NCBI GenBank assembly: GCA_029339505.1
Contig: JAQISU010000058.1
Location: 765,001 to 829,000 of the forward strand
From: Unio delphinus
Lineage: Eukaryota > Mollusca > Bivalvia > Unionida > Unionidae
Direction: 5' to 3'
Length of the DNA stretch: 64,000 nt
Shown here: positions 27,383 through 38,810 of the stretch, piece by piece
How positions within the stretch are numbered: the stretch's first letter is position 1
How the letters are laid out: each line of letters opens with the position of its first letter
Notes under the pieces: model-generated
The model's input: the letters and a program-made list of their open reading frames with translations, nothing else
Database searches by the model: none
What the model was told of the DNA's origin: nothing
Translations under genes and position numbers: made by a program

Positions 27383-27596
27383 GTCCAGAGAGATCAGTTG
27401 GTAAAGCGGCAGATTCGTAATTCAATGGTCGAGTGTTCAGTGTTCGTGCAGTCCAGATCGCGACGGTTGTCTCGATCTGGTTTTCAGAAAGGCATTTAAC
27501 TGGCACTTCCTCAATATGAAATAACTATATCTCATTTAGAGTGCCGTTAATGAATCTAAATGAAATTGAACTACCACCAATGTCTTTTTAATTCCC
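27383..27596 (+). mobile_element. SINE-C (tRNA-derived), single copy
   Basis: The head has a box-A-like GATCAGTTGGTAAAGCG and a degenerate box B (GGTCGAGTGTTCAGTGTTCG, apparently with a small internal duplication). A 12-bp stem with a GGTT loop follows directly (CCAGATCGCGAC at 27453-27464, GTCTCGATCTGG at 27469-27480, one mismatch). The body reads AAGGCATTTAACTGGCACTT and CTCATTTAGAGTGCCGTTAA. It is unlike SINE-A and SINE-B. No second copy was found here. Confidence 0.72.
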
Positions 27597-29296
27597 TGAC
27601 ACAACTGTAAAAAAGATGAGATCTAGGTCTTGTGTTTTACAAGCCTCAAGGCAGTGCTCTATAATGGTTAAAACTTTAATTGTAGAATCTTGTCGAGGAA
27701 ATTTGAATAATGCAATGGCATTACCGTGTATTATATATTTCATGGTAAAATATTGAAACATATAATTGTGTAGAAACAGGATGCTGACACAGTGGTGATA
27801 TTACTGATGGAACTACTTTTTCGTATGCAGTTCAGATCTGTATACCAATAGTTACGTCTATGCAGTATTAGACAAAGCTACAGACCAAACTTCGGACATC
27901 TAAAGTCAAACTCATAAAACGTTTGTTGTTTAATCTTGTTACACTCGAAAATTGATTGGGCCATTCTTTCTTGTTTCTACAGAACCTACAATTGCAATGT
28001 TCAATGTATTCAATCTAAAAAATGGTTCAATGAAAATAAACTTGTCTAATTTTTCCAATGAAAGCATTCATTAATTTAACAAATTACACAATCTGACTTG
28101 TTATATACACAGACTAAGTTTGTATAAAATGACGCTGCTGTACAATTAAAAATACACTTTTGAAACTTCATTTTAACAATGCATTAATTCTGCCTTTACA
28201 TGCATTGACGCAGAACGAAGACAGAGAATCAATGCAACTCAATTGCTTTGGCATGAAATATATAATAAAAACGAAATCTACGTTTTTGTGTACATATAAA
28301 AAAATATTACTAATCACTCGTGCCAATAATATGTTTCCACTTAATTTGTGAAAACGCCCCTCATATCTACTATAACGAAATCTTATATATCCTCTCTGTG
28401 GAATTAAAAGAGTAGCAGCCTTACTCTGGGGAATAGGTTAGGGATGGGGTTTTTTTGCTTTGTGATGGCGATTGCAGTATGCGCATGTCCAAGAAATTTC
28501 TGATGTCATAGATGAAAAGTAACATTTGTACAAAACTCAACCAGTCGAACATTAGAACTGACCATGATACTATCATCTATTTTGAACACATTATGTTAAC
28601 GAACGCAAGACGCTAAAAGCATTATCAAATGAGTATTTGTAGATTTCTGTCAGAAAAATAATGCGTCTGTTACATAAGAACGTATGACTATGAGAAAGAG
28701 AGTGGGTGAGAATATATACTTTATTACTCATTTTTGGAAGAATTAAAAACTTGCGTGGATAATATAAACAATAGCAAAAATAAAATTATATTTCATGATG
28801 AAACGAACAGTTTGGTTCCTAATGTAGACGATACTTTTATTTCAAAATACCGCTTTTAATTTAATGCACTCTACTGAGGGATGGAGGGAGATTTATTTCA
28901 GACATTATAAGATAGCATAGCTCAATTCGATATTAAATTGAACTTTATGAGCGTAATTAATCATAATTAGCCTTGTCGATTGCCTGCAGCATCAGGGAAG
29001 AAACAAATACACGACTGTGATGTTAAAAGTGTAAGCGAACATGCTTGTTTAAACGGAAAGCAAATGCCATCTATAAAAAGGCAGGCTATTAATCAAAGGT
29101 TTCTCTGCAGTTCGCACCAATCAGTCGTAATGCAAACTCGTTCACGACCTATTCAGTGTAATTACAGTTCCACAATAATTCACGCTTTACGTGCGTGAAT
29201 GGCATACTTGTCAAGTAATAAACTTGTTTCATTTACAAATGAGCAAATCAGTTTTCATACCTATGTTTCAAAATGCATTTCAGTAAGTCAGTCAGT
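27597..29296. other. No gene seen
   Basis: AT-rich. Open frames at 28160-28351 and 28980-29198 have no recognisable domain. Confidence 0.45.
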
Positions 29297-29492
29297 CTGC
29301 GTGTGTTCGAGTCTCAGGCTCGTCTAACGTGGGTACGTGAGAAAGCTTGCCAGTGGCTTCTCATGGATTAGTAGTTCGTCCCGGGGTTTTCCGGTGTTCT
29401 TTCTCCACCAGTTATACTGGTCGTACTGTACAGCCTTTCTTGTGCTGAAAATGGCGTTAAACCCTACAACAACAACAACAACAACAGCAACA
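29297..29492 (+). mobile_element. SINE-B copy, 5'-truncated, with (ACA)n tail
   Basis: TCTGCGTGTGTTCGAGTCTC (box B region), GTGGGTACGTGAGAAAGCTT, CGTCCCGGGGTTTTCC, TGTGCTGAAAATGGCGTTAA and a 3' tail of about nine ACA units (29463-29492). The 5' end starts within or just after a short GTCA run, so box A is absent. Confidence 0.88.
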
Positions 29493-30154
29493 ATGTACAT
29501 GAAAATAATTGTGTGTGCGTGTATCTTTATGCTAATGAATGAGGTAAGTAATTACACCCCGAGACAATTAATACGTGAAGTATTGTTCCAGCTGACACTA
29601 TATTAGATGTTCAGTGTCTCCTATAAGCATCTTTTAAGCAAAATAAATTACTTGCTCTTTTTAATTCCCAAATATGCATGGCTTAACTTGAACTAAATAA
29701 CTTCATTTTCAGGATAAGTAACAGTAAACGATCATTCGCATTCATTAAATTCTTTTTCACAAATATTTATATGTGTGACTATTTTGTGATGAATACCGGC
29801 GTCAGACCTTATTATTGGATTGCACGTAAAAACATAGCAGTTGTTAGGGCCACGTTATGGATTAAAAGAACATCTGTTCTCTAAGAAAATCAAATTACAT
29901 ATGATTGTCTGGTAACTTTGTAACATTGAGCAAATAAATGGAAACTGAGTAGCTAAAATCCAGCATCGGTTTTTGATACTTTGAACGGCAAGCGTTTTGG
30001 TGTGGGTTCCAACAATACGAAATGTAGCCGAAGTTAAGATTACGTCTATCTCTAATGAATGTTTGCTATAACTTTGCTTTTGGTTTCAAGATAGGAGAGA
30101 TATGGCTCAATCAGCCAATTTTTAGGAACAGACGTTATACTTAACATCATTCAT
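29493..30154. other. No gene seen
   Basis: AT-rich, featureless. Confidence 0.45.
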
Positions 30155-30640
30155 GCGCCAGTATAGTAGCATGGATTAGTTTCGAAAAATGGAATATGTG
30201 TTTGGTAGCTTGAGATGGAGTCAGAACAGGATGAAATGTTTCCGGTTGGCGTGAAACAGGTAGTTCCTAACTTAATTACGAGGTGGTGTTTGACTTTCTT
30301 CGTCAAATCTTCAGGACAGAAACCGATATTTTTACCATTAAATGATTGGAAAGGAGTTTGGTCTTTATTTTGAGATGACAGTCTTTGTAGTTGTGAAAGC
30401 AGATGGCGGAAGGACAAGGGTAGTTTGTTTGTGTAATGCGGTTCGATTCTGTTTTACTGGCTTTGAGATGGAATTGGAAGTATTAGTGTTTGACAGATGA
30501 GAACAAATACAAATATGAAAGAAGAAAAGGCCATTCAATTGTGAAGTTATATACTTTGGTGATTGACTGATTAGAGGAAAATTTTTGATAATGAACTTCC
30601 AGCCGAACTCACGCAAGTGGTTTATTTCATCGGCAGAGAG
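30155..30640 (-). pseudogene. Possible Penelope-like or other retroelement coding remnant
   Basis: Two overlapping minus-strand frames look like shifted parts of one protein. From about 30637 the sense reads SLSADEINHLREFGWKFI, then NTNTSNSISKPVKQNRTALH and LPPSAFTTTKTVIS. In a second frame it reads SSQNKDQTPFQSFNGKNIG, FCPEDLTKKVKHHLVIKLG and ISSYQTHIPFFETN. The LSADEINHL...F.KFI opening resembles the region before the RT domain of Penelope-like elements as I remember it. No RT motif is present to confirm this. Confidence 0.35.
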
Positions 30641-30896
30641 ACTCCTTGCGTGTATTAATAATTATTTTTTGAAAATAGTGTATATGACAATATATAGGAA
30701 ATAAATACTGAGTGCCAGACCTAATTAGTTTGTCTCATTTTAAGAATATGACTGTTGCATGGGTTGATCTTTTCGCAAGACCTACGTAACTTCCAGCTCG
30801 TAAAACTGAATGTAACTCAGCCGTTTCACGATAAATGCATAAGTTACAAGTGATACTAGACAGCGCTAAAAATAAATTAAAAAAACGTGTGCATCA
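30641..30896. other. No gene seen
   Basis: AT-rich, featureless. Confidence 0.4.
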
Positions 30897-31080
30897 TAAA
30901 CAAGCCCAATAAATCGTGTAAAAACCGTACGTCGGATACATAATCCCAATACAACGTGTACAAACGGTACGTCGGACACACAAGCCCAATACATGGTGTA
31001 AAAACCGTACTTCAAATACACATGCCCATTAAATCGTGTAAAAAGATGTAAGATGCACATTACCCATACCAATTGTAAAC
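30897..31080. repeat. 40-bp tandem repeat, about 4.5 copies, decaying to the right
   Basis: The unit reads about CACAAGCCCAATACATCGTG then TAAAAACCGTACGTCGGATA. Copies begin near 30899, 30939, 30979 and 31019; the fourth and fifth are shorter and diverged. The minus-strand open frame at 30866-31072 is a by-product. Confidence 0.9.
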
Positions 31081-32489
31081 CATACTTAATGTATTACTTA
31101 CATTCACTCTCAAAGAATGTTAAGAAATATTATGATTGCGGCATTCCATTAAAAAAATATTTAGGAAAATGATATATTAAGACTAAAACAAGGCATGTCA
31201 TTTACTCCATGGATATAACAGTTTAAAGTAATATCGGTTTCATAAAATCTAAAATTAATACAAAATATTGGTTTACTCGACATCAAAGCTTTTACATTCA
31301 GGATAAACATGTACAAAGTAACAAAACAAAATTTGATTTCCACTTATGTATTTATAAGTGTTCCAGACTATCTATACAAAATCAGCACTAAATGACATCA
31401 ATAGTTTGTTACACACGTAACCAAAATACAGTAGTTACCCTAAATAATTGCCTCGATTATTTCTTTGGCCGTTTGGGGGTAACATGTTTCCATATGTTCA
31501 CTCACACGCCAAAATGATGTTTTCTTATGTTCGCTTAAGAGGTCGTCCTAGTGACTCAAATTAACTTTAGCAAACATGGCGTACAATATTCAATGTTCAA
31601 GCCCTTGTCAAAAATCCTAACGGCATTGGTGTAACATTGTATAGCTGTTTTCACTTAATAATATATATTTCAGTTAGGTCTTTCATTTTGGACTAATGAT
31701 GTTCCTCAAATTGTTGCAAGACATGTAAAAATCCCAAAGTTATTTCACATGTGTAGACAGTGAAATACCAAATAGTCGTCTAGGAAACAGAGCTAGCCGT
31801 AGGCATGTTGGGTTCAAGACAAATATAATGTCTTAAAAACGACATGGATGGCAACTATGTTTTAATTACGTTAAGCTGTTTAGTACACAATGGGTCATTT
31901 TTCATATGGAAAAGGTTTGCATCTGCACTTTGATCAAGCCCAATACATGTGCACAATTGGGTTGGTGTGCAATAAACGCATCTACATCAACAAAAACACT
32001 TACCGTTATCGTTATCATAGTTTGCAATATTATTGTTAGATTTATTCTTTAAAATAGTAGAAAAATCATAACTAGTTCCATTGACTGACTTAAACACTTT
32101 GTTCGCTTAGCAATGTGTTTCTAACAGGCAGTTGTTAATATTTTCGACTACAAGGGAAGTGAAATGAATAAGGAATTGTTTATAATACCATTGAAAGATA
32201 TCAACTAACAGTGTATACCAAATACTAGCGCGTGATATCTTTGGTATACGAGCTGATAACATGTGTTACTGTTAAGTGACCACGTATTTTGTTACAGCGG
32301 TTAGGAAACGTGTTACTGCCAAAGGTGAAACTATTTTCTTACAGTGGTGGGAACATCTATGATATAAATAAATCAACCTATGCTAACATACGTTCTTGCA
32401 GTCATCCATAAATGACATATAGCTAATCGTATCGGCACCGGTTGACTTGACTATAGACCGGCCAGTATTCCGAAGACATTAGGTTACGT
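31081..32489. other. No gene seen
   Basis: AT-rich; no coding, RNA or repeat feature recognised. Confidence 0.45.
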
Positions 32490-32764
<275 letters not shown>

Positions 32765-32779
32765 GAGGAAGGGTCTTCT

Positions 32780-33060
32780 CCTGGAAGACTTATGATGCTA
32801 TGCGGTGAGCGGAAACCATAACACCTGGCAACGTGACCTTGAGGCAGACATCACTAAGATGGGTTACACCTGGAGTCAGCTTGAGGGGATGGCACAGAAC
32901 AGAAACCTCTGGCGATCTTTTGTGGGCGACCTATACCCTGGCAGGGGTGACGGGCAAAACTAACTATATATATTATAATCGTATCTGCGCTGGTCCCCAA
33001 AACTTTAATCCAGCCCTTCGCTTTCTTTAAACATAGGGCTGTCGGACAGTTAAAAAGGGT
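32780..33060 (+). pseudogene. LINE ORF2 C-terminus, 5'-truncated by (CT)n
   Basis: From 32820 the frame is open for 47 codons to a natural TAA at 32961-32963. It reads NTWQRDLEADITKMGYTWSQ, then LEGMAQNRNLWRSFVGDLYP and GRGDGQN. The R/T-W-x-R-D-x-x-A-D-I and W-x-x-L-x-x-x-A-x-[DN]-R-x-x-W-R patterns are typical of the last residues of many invertebrate non-LTR retrotransposon ORFs. Everything before it is replaced by the CT tract. The short open end without damage suggests a fairly recent insertion. About 100 bp of probable 3' UTR follow. Confidence 0.82.
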
Positions 33061-33238
33061 CAACAGAGAATGAATTTATTCCTCAAGCCTTTAGTTCCTA
33101 ACTTAAAGTAAGTTAGGTGATGGGATTACGATCCAACATTGTTATTTTCGACTTGGTCAAACAGGAAAGTGATTAATATTCTGACAATTACGAGTATTGT
33201 ATTCGTTATGTAATTACTCGTCCGACAGACGAAACCAA

Positions 33239-33318
33239 ACTACAGCGTTAATGAAATTTAACGCTGGAACCATGATAAAGCGAGTTTCATTAAGCAGAGA
33301 GTGCATCAACGCTGTAGT
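33239..33318. repeat. 11-bp perfect inverted repeat with internal arms
   Basis: ACTACAGCGTT at 33239-33249 and AACGCTGTAGT at 33308-33318 are exact reverse complements. Inside them TTAATGAAA (near 33248) and TTTCATTAA (near 33284) also pair, so the stem could extend with a bulge. It may be a small palindromic element. Confidence 0.65.
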
Positions 33319-33616
33319 CACGTGAAACAAGAAAACCATCGTAAACACGTGTTCTATTCTAGATGAATCCGACCTTCTCAAAGTTGCTGCGACAGCGACA
33401 AGTTTCTTATCGTTGTTCTAGGAAAGTGTTGAATATTACTTGTCCTTTCGTTCTGTTACAACGGAATGTGACTTCCATTGAATATTGTCGAGTTTATTTA
33501 CAACAAATGGAAAAGGGGGAAAAGTATAGTGTCAGCGACTATTTTATTCAGAAATGCTATTATAAAAGTTCCTGAACGCAACCATGAAATAATTTGCGTT
33601 CGGTAAAGATAAATTA
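33319..33616. other. No gene seen; small hairpin
   Basis: GAACGCAA and TTGCGTTC near 33574-33601 form an 8-bp inverted repeat. The plus-strand frame at 33363-33575 is unsupported. Confidence 0.4.
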
Positions 33617-33778
33617 TCAATAGGGGTCTTGCTTGGAGATTTCCCTTTTTGGTGTTCTAAAATGGATTGCCTTTGCAGCATTTGACTTTTTACAAGTTCC
33701 AGTACCATCACTTGAATTGTTCAAAACTAATTCAAACTTACCAGTATGCACTACAAGCATTTTATTATCTTCTGAAAT
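33617..33778 (-). CDS. Coding-like fragment, possible exon, unknown product
   Basis: The minus strand is open for 53 codons up to a TGA at 33617-33619. It reads EDNKMLVVHTGKFELVLNNS, then SDGTGTCKKSNAAKAIHF and RTPKREISKQDPY. Residue use (K, D, N, T, G, S balanced) is more protein-like than the surroundings. An acceptor-like GAATTTCAG precedes codon GAT (exon would begin at 33771), and a GTAAGT occurs inside (ACT-GGTAAGT). So it could instead be a 30-bp exon followed by an intron. I recognise no family. It may be a terminal exon, a retrogene fragment or chance. Confidence 0.35.
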   Translation of the reverse strand: MSEDNKMLVVHTGKFELVLNNSSDGTGTCKKSNAAKAIHFRTPKREISKQDPY

Positions 33779-34015
33779 TCACTGCATGGTGACCACACAG
33801 TTCCTAGATAAAGGTATATTAGGCAAAATTGCAGCATAGCATTTACTGCGTGTACAATAGGCGAATGCTGATAAGCTTAAGTCGCGTTATATTAGGTTAC
33901 TGCATTGTATCTACTGTTGTGTGATAGGCAAATGTCACACAGTACATCTATCATTTAGATCAAGCTAACTGCTGCATTCAAATGTTATTTGAGTTGTCCC
34001 AAGTGTCAACTGTTT

Positions 34016-34219
34016 TTATTTCAAGTCAGTGACTTTAAATAACTTATAGTAAGAAGTCGCTGCCATCCGAATTCTCTCCCTTACAGAGAACTTGATAGGC
34101 CTGTTGTCTGAAACATATGGAACTTCTGTGCATATTCGAAATTTCCGAAACGCGAAAAAGATGCAAAACTCTCCTGGTTTGTGACCAGCAACAACCGTGA
34201 AAAAAATGTCTTTCACCTT
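34016..34219 (-). CDS. Candidate terminal exon, unknown product
   Basis: On the minus strand a good 3' splice acceptor (ATTACACTTTATCAG) ends at 34220, and the exon would start at 34219. It is open for about 66 codons: VKDIFFTVVAGHKPGEFCIF, FAFRKFRICTEVPYVSDNR, PIKFSVRERIRMAATSYYK, LFKVTDLK, then TAA. The stop overlaps an AATAAA polyadenylation hexamer at 34015-34020. Acceptor, uninterrupted frame, stop and poly(A) signal all fall in the right order. The family is not recognised. The very tight stop-to-signal distance is unusual and lowers confidence, since almost no 3' UTR would exist. Confidence 0.4.
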   Translation of the reverse strand, partial: KVKDIFFTVVAGHKPGEFCIFFAFRKFRICTEVPYVSDNRPIKFSVRERIRMAATSYYKLFKVTDLK

Positions 34220-34317
34220 CTGATAAAGTGTAATGATGAAATTGTTTTTACTAAATGTTGTGCATACATTTATAATGGATCAAATCAAATTAAGGTGAAA
34301 TACTATATTGTTCAGAG

Positions 34318-34660
34318 GAGAGATTCTTGCGATTGTCTTGTTTGTTTGATTAATTATAATTTTCAACGTAGCATTAAAAACAATTCAGTCATATCATTAC
34401 GATGTCTGTAGTGAGGCAGTTTATAGTGATATCTAGCACCGGGCATCATGCCGCAGACATGTAGCATGATGTCCCACCCAGTCACATTATCCTGACACCA
34501 GGCCGACCAGTCCTAACACTAACCTCTTAACGCTGAGCATCAAGCGAGGCAGCTGTTATTACCATTTTGTGAGTTTTTGGTATGACTCGGCCGGGAATCG
34601 AACTCACGACCGCATGCTTCGCCGGCGGACGCTCTGACCATTTGGCCACTGGAGCGGTTA
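34318..34660 (-). mobile_element. SINE-A copy 2
   Basis: Read on the minus strand: box A TGGCCAAATGGTCAGAGCG, box B GAGTTCGATTCCC, then CATACCAAAAACTCACAAAA, CAGCGTTAAGAGGTTAGTGT, GGACTGGTCGGCCTGGTGTC, GATAATGTGACTGGGTGGGA and CAGACATCGTAATGATATGA. The 3' end runs into AAACAAACAAG-like sequence near 34340. Best-preserved copy in the window. Confidence 0.9.
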
Positions 34661-36119
34661 CTCTCACGATTGTACAGATAGCAATCTGGATATACTGCAA
34701 AGTGTATGGCTAAATACTTTGTTCTGATTTCACCATGCAGCTTAATAATCATCATAACAAAGTTATTTTAATCCCTGACTCAAATTACTGCAAAGTTATA
34801 TGATGCTTGAAGAATGGAGCAGAGTTTACATTTTTGTTTTTGCAACCCATTTTAATGATTTATATTAATTATAGCTTGCATACATATTGGATCAAGCGTG
34901 TGTTATACGATAAATTATAATTTATATCTGATAAACTAAATTGCTATAAATATATATTATGAAACAGAAAATAAATAGTTGCATTTTCTTCGGTTTTTTG
35001 GCAGCTTATTTATTTGAATAATATTTAAATAATTTCAATTGACCTGGTCTTGAAAAATCATTTAAAAAAATAATTGTAAAAATACGTGTTCTGCCATTCA
35101 AAAGTTTTGAAATAGCGTTGAGAGTTTCTAAATATTGCATTAAACGTCTTTGTCCTATGGCACTGTTAATAAAATCTTCAAGGTTTCCCCAGTGGTTAGG
35201 GTTATCTGAAAATCAACGAGAATTCTCCAGAATATTGACCTAACGGAAATACAATGTTATGGCTCAGCATAGAAGTGATGTATTAATAACTGTCCTGTTT
35301 AAATTATTTATAGCTGTTTGAATGTTGATGGTTTTAATTTACCTACGCAAATACGTATTATCTGACGTTATAAAGTCTGTCGTATGTTACTATGATACAA
35401 GTTTGAAAAGGTTTTGAATTATTTTAAGATTTAATAAAATATGTTTTTGTGTAAACTTTTTCATGTCTTAATAGAACATTGAGTATAACAATCTTCCAAT
35501 CATACACGCAAAAATGCGTAAGTTGCAACTCCAGTCAAATGTTCGTCAAACGATCGTTGCACAAACCGTGCATTAGAGTACAAATGGCCGCGGACAATTC
35601 CATGTAGATAAGTGACAGAGCCTAATTTGCATGTTTTTCTTCAAGAAAAGGTCTATATAGATCCTTGTGATAGATGAGTATACCTTGTGTGTGTAAGTTT
35701 AAATGTGTAACATCATAACATGTTGCAAGAAATCTCTAACTTCCCTGAATGCGAATAGACCTGCTACATTTTAGAGTATAATGGCAAAATCAAAGGAACC
35801 ATTGTTTATGGTTTTTGTTTCAAGTTGTCGTATAGAAGAACGGAATATTAATATCGAATTTTAATTGGTATTAATCAATATATTTCGTCATCAACACGTA
35901 AATAGATATTTTTCAAAAAACATTAGTCGATGCGACTGCCGTTTTCAAAAACACTTTACCGACTATCGGAAGTGAAAGTCAAAACATTATCCCATATTCA
36001 TTTTTCTTGATAATTAGAAAAAAGGCTACTTGAATAAGATACCCCAAAGGAACACACTTGTTTTATATAAAATATGAAAAGCCGGTCTTCAAGGCTTTAT
36101 TTTTCAATCAAATGTAAAA
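34661..36119. other. No gene seen
   Basis: AT-rich and featureless. Confidence 0.45.
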
Positions 36120-36330
36120 CGTATATAATCTAAAGCGCTCGCCTAAGCCGATCACTGCCATCCGACCTCTGCCTGCGTTGTTCGGTCCTCGGTGTCGGCT
36201 AATTTGGTATGTGAAAAATCTTGTCGGTGGTTGATTTGTTAGTCATGGGGATGTTTTTGGGGTCTTCTTCCAATAGATTTACCGGCCACCTTAAGCTACA
36301 AAATGGCATTCAGCCACAAGACCATAAACT
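36120..36330 (+). mobile_element. SINE-B copy, strongly diverged
   Basis: AATCTAAAGCGCTCGCC, CCGATCACTGCCATCCGACC, TCTGCCTGCGTTGTTCGGTC (box B damaged), GGTATGTGAAAAATCTTGTC and ACCGGCCACC align in order with the 24548 copy. It is the oldest-looking recognisable member. Confidence 0.75.
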
Positions 36331-37014
36331 ACATCCCCTGCGTTTCATTTGTGAAGAGAGAAAACAAAACAAACAAATTGTAAAGAAAGGCAAGAAATAG
36401 TGTCGGAAATAGTGAATCAATTGTAAGTTATCTTGGAAATAATGTCCTCTTATAGTAAAACTATTTCGAACGTAAGCTGTACAATTGAAATTTTACCAAA
36501 ATGTGTGTTTTCATTTTTGTCTTGACAAACTGAATTCTGCTTGACATAATCAGAATTTTAAATAAAGTAAGTTTTATCCCTCCGACGTCCTAGAACTAAT
36601 TTATAGATGACATAATGCAAGATGTTGGACGGAAATGGTCATTTCTTTATCTGTCTGCCTCTATGTCGATCAATTATTTATATATTATTTATATCTATAT
36701 TATGTGTGTTATCCTTCATGATTATAATTTTGTATGGGTTATGTAGTTAACAATATTTAAACACTAAATTTTTTATCAATTAAGTTTTAAATTTAAGGAC
36801 GAGTCATGCAAATAGATTTATTCATAACGGTCCAGTGATAAGTTTTACAACCGTTCCAAAAAATATCACGTGACCAGAGAAGGCATGAGGTCTTGAAAAA
36901 GCCAGTTTGACATCATTTTCTATCACAGTTAAGATCATGAATGTGCGATGCTGTCTATTACGTTCTTGTAATCATTATAATAGAATTATGAACGTTGACC
37001 AATGCATTCGTAGC
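36331..37014. other. No gene seen
   Basis: AT-rich, featureless. Confidence 0.4.
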
Positions 37015-37350
37015 AGTAAACACGATCGTTTGTTTTGTTTGATTAGGATGTTTAACGTAGCATTAACAATTTTTCAATCATATCGCTACGATGTCTGCAG
37101 AGAGGCAGTTAATAGTGATGTTTAACACTGGGGTATCATGCCGCAGACATGTATCAGGATGTCCCACCCAGTCACATTATCCTGACACCAGGCCCACCAG
37201 TCCTAACACTACCCTCTTAATGCTGAACGCCAAGTGAGGCAGCTGTTAGTACCATTTTTGTAAGTTTTTGGTATGACTCGGCTGAAGATCGAACCCACGA
37301 CCTCCTGCTTCCGCGGCAGACGCAATGAACACTTGGCCACCGGAACGAAA
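37015..37350 (-). mobile_element. SINE-A copy 3
   Basis: The minus strand reads box A TGGCCAAGTGTTCATTGCG and box B GGGTTCGATCTTC, then the same body blocks as copy 2 (GGACTGGTGGGCCTGGTGTC, GATAATGTGACTGGGTGGGA, CAGACATCGTAGCGATATGA). The 3' end is TTAATGCTACGTTAAACATC followed by CAAACAAAACAAAC, the fullest tail among the copies. Confidence 0.9.
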
Positions 37351-37598
37351 AGTAGACACGAGTCTTGTTAGTTATTCATTGAGAGGATACATTTATTTAA
37401 TGTAATGTTGGCATTACAGTGTTTGAATTTCAGATTCATTTGAATAATAGTTATCACGGAAATACTGTGAGTTTACAAGGATCATCTGCCTCGTTGTGCT
37501 TTTGGAAAAGGCGTATTACTCTTATTTCATCTCCATTATATAGGTAATAATGTGTTCAAAGTGCCGGTAAACACCTACCATCCACCACTATCACAACC

Positions 37599-37625
37599 GA
37601 CAACAACAACAACAGCAACAACAAC
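37599..37625. repeat. (CAA)n microsatellite
   Basis: A short CAA tract with one CAG, possibly an old retroposon tail. Confidence 0.85.
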
Positions 37626-37832
37626 CTGTATGCTCCACATAAAGTTTGTTAAAACCTATTTAGTAAAAGGATCAAAATAACTTTGAAACCGTTTTATGTC
37701 TATCATGGACAGAGTCTAGCATTTCCTGAAATCATGTTCGACATGCTATGCTTGCAGGGGCGAACGATAATTATGATATCTGCAACACCAATGCTAAATA
37801 TGAGTTGAAACAAACTATTATTAGAAAACTTG

Positions 37833-37884
37833 ACATACATACATACATACATACATACATACATACATACATACATACATACAT

Positions 37885-37923
<39 letters not shown>

Positions 37924-37962
37924 CGCACGCACGCACGCACGCACAGACATACATACATATAT
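37833..37962. repeat. Compound (CATA)n(CA)n(GCAC)n microsatellite
   Basis: Seventeen or so CATA units, then CA, then GCAC, then a short CATA return. The HTYI and CMYV frames in it are not genes. Confidence 0.98.
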
Positions 37963-38340
37963 AGCATACCTGTTGGAAAAGTTATGATATGCAAACTCTG
38001 TGGAAAAGAGACTGACGACTGAGCGAAACATCTTATCTTAGGTTGTGAAATGCTACTTGAAGAACGACATGTCTTCTTTGATAGGGTGATTGACACTTTA
38101 GAGGTGAGATACGGGGTTAATTTATTCAATCAAGAAGACGATATACTATTGGAGACACATCTTGGAAGCAGAGTAGATTGCTTGTCGTCTATCGACGATG
38201 ATATATGGGATAAACTCATGTTGGTAACGGCAAAAAGCATAACCTCATTTTACAATAAAATGCATGCCCTACTCTCAACCAACATGTCATAACATAACAG
38301 CAATAATAAGTAGTTAAGCAAAATAAATTAATTAATTATT
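37963..38340 (+). pseudogene. LINE ORF2 C-terminus with CCHC-like knuckle
   Basis: One frame runs from 37975 to the stop at 38290-38292 with a single internal TGA (38029). It begins GKVMICKLCGKETDD, then AKHLILGCEMLLEERHVFF: C-x2-C...H-x4-C, the zinc-knuckle-like motif common near the end of non-LTR retrotransposon ORF2. It continues EVRYGVNLFNQEDDILLETH, DDDIWDKLMLVTAKSITSFY and NKMHALLSTNMS. The 3' end reads GCAAAATAAATTAATTAATT, an AATAAA followed by TTAA units, near 38320. The upstream part is replaced by the microsatellite at 37833-37962, as the (CT)n replaces its counterpart at 32780. Confidence 0.82.
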
Positions 38341-38497
38341 TTAAGAAACAATCATAAACAAAAGGCCATCCTGTTGTTATCAAATTCCGCAATTTTGTTG
38401 TATGACAGATCAGGGAGATATAATGCTCTCTGGCTCATATAATACAAGAGTGTCACTTTTTGCTATCTTTTTCCGTTTGGGAATGGTTTCATGTTGT

Positions 38498-38640
38498 TCA
38501 ACATATATATGTATAGATGTGTGTATGTGTGTGTATATGTGTATTTGTATATATGTGTTTGTGTGTATATATATGTATGTGTATATGTGTACATTTATAT
38601 ATATGTGTGTGCATGTGTGCATATGTATGTATGTATGCAT
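38498..38640. repeat. TGTA/TATG-rich low-complexity tract
   Basis: An irregular mixture of TGTG, TATA and TGTATG units, a degenerated microsatellite. Confidence 0.85.
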
Positions 38641-38679
38641 AATCACATGTCATGTAGAAAGAACTACATTGATAAATAC

Positions 38680-38810
38680 ACTGGTATACGTTTCACCATT
38701 TTTTTTATACACTTTTCTGTTGTATTTCATGATTTCGTAGTATCTTGAATTTTATTAATCTGATGTAATCTCTATTGAAGAGGAAATAAAGTCAGTCAGT
38801 CAGTCAGTCA
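38680..38810 (+). mobile_element. Candidate LINE 3' UTR ending in AATAAA and (GTCA)n
   Basis: The T-rich sequence ends GAAGAGGAAATAAA followed by five GTCA units (38791-38810). It parallels 32490-32651 in layout. No coding part is attached. Confidence 0.45.

Noticed and set aside
34590..34660. True tRNA gene at the SINE-A head (minus)
   Set aside because: The same head is attached to the same body in four places, so it is a SINE.
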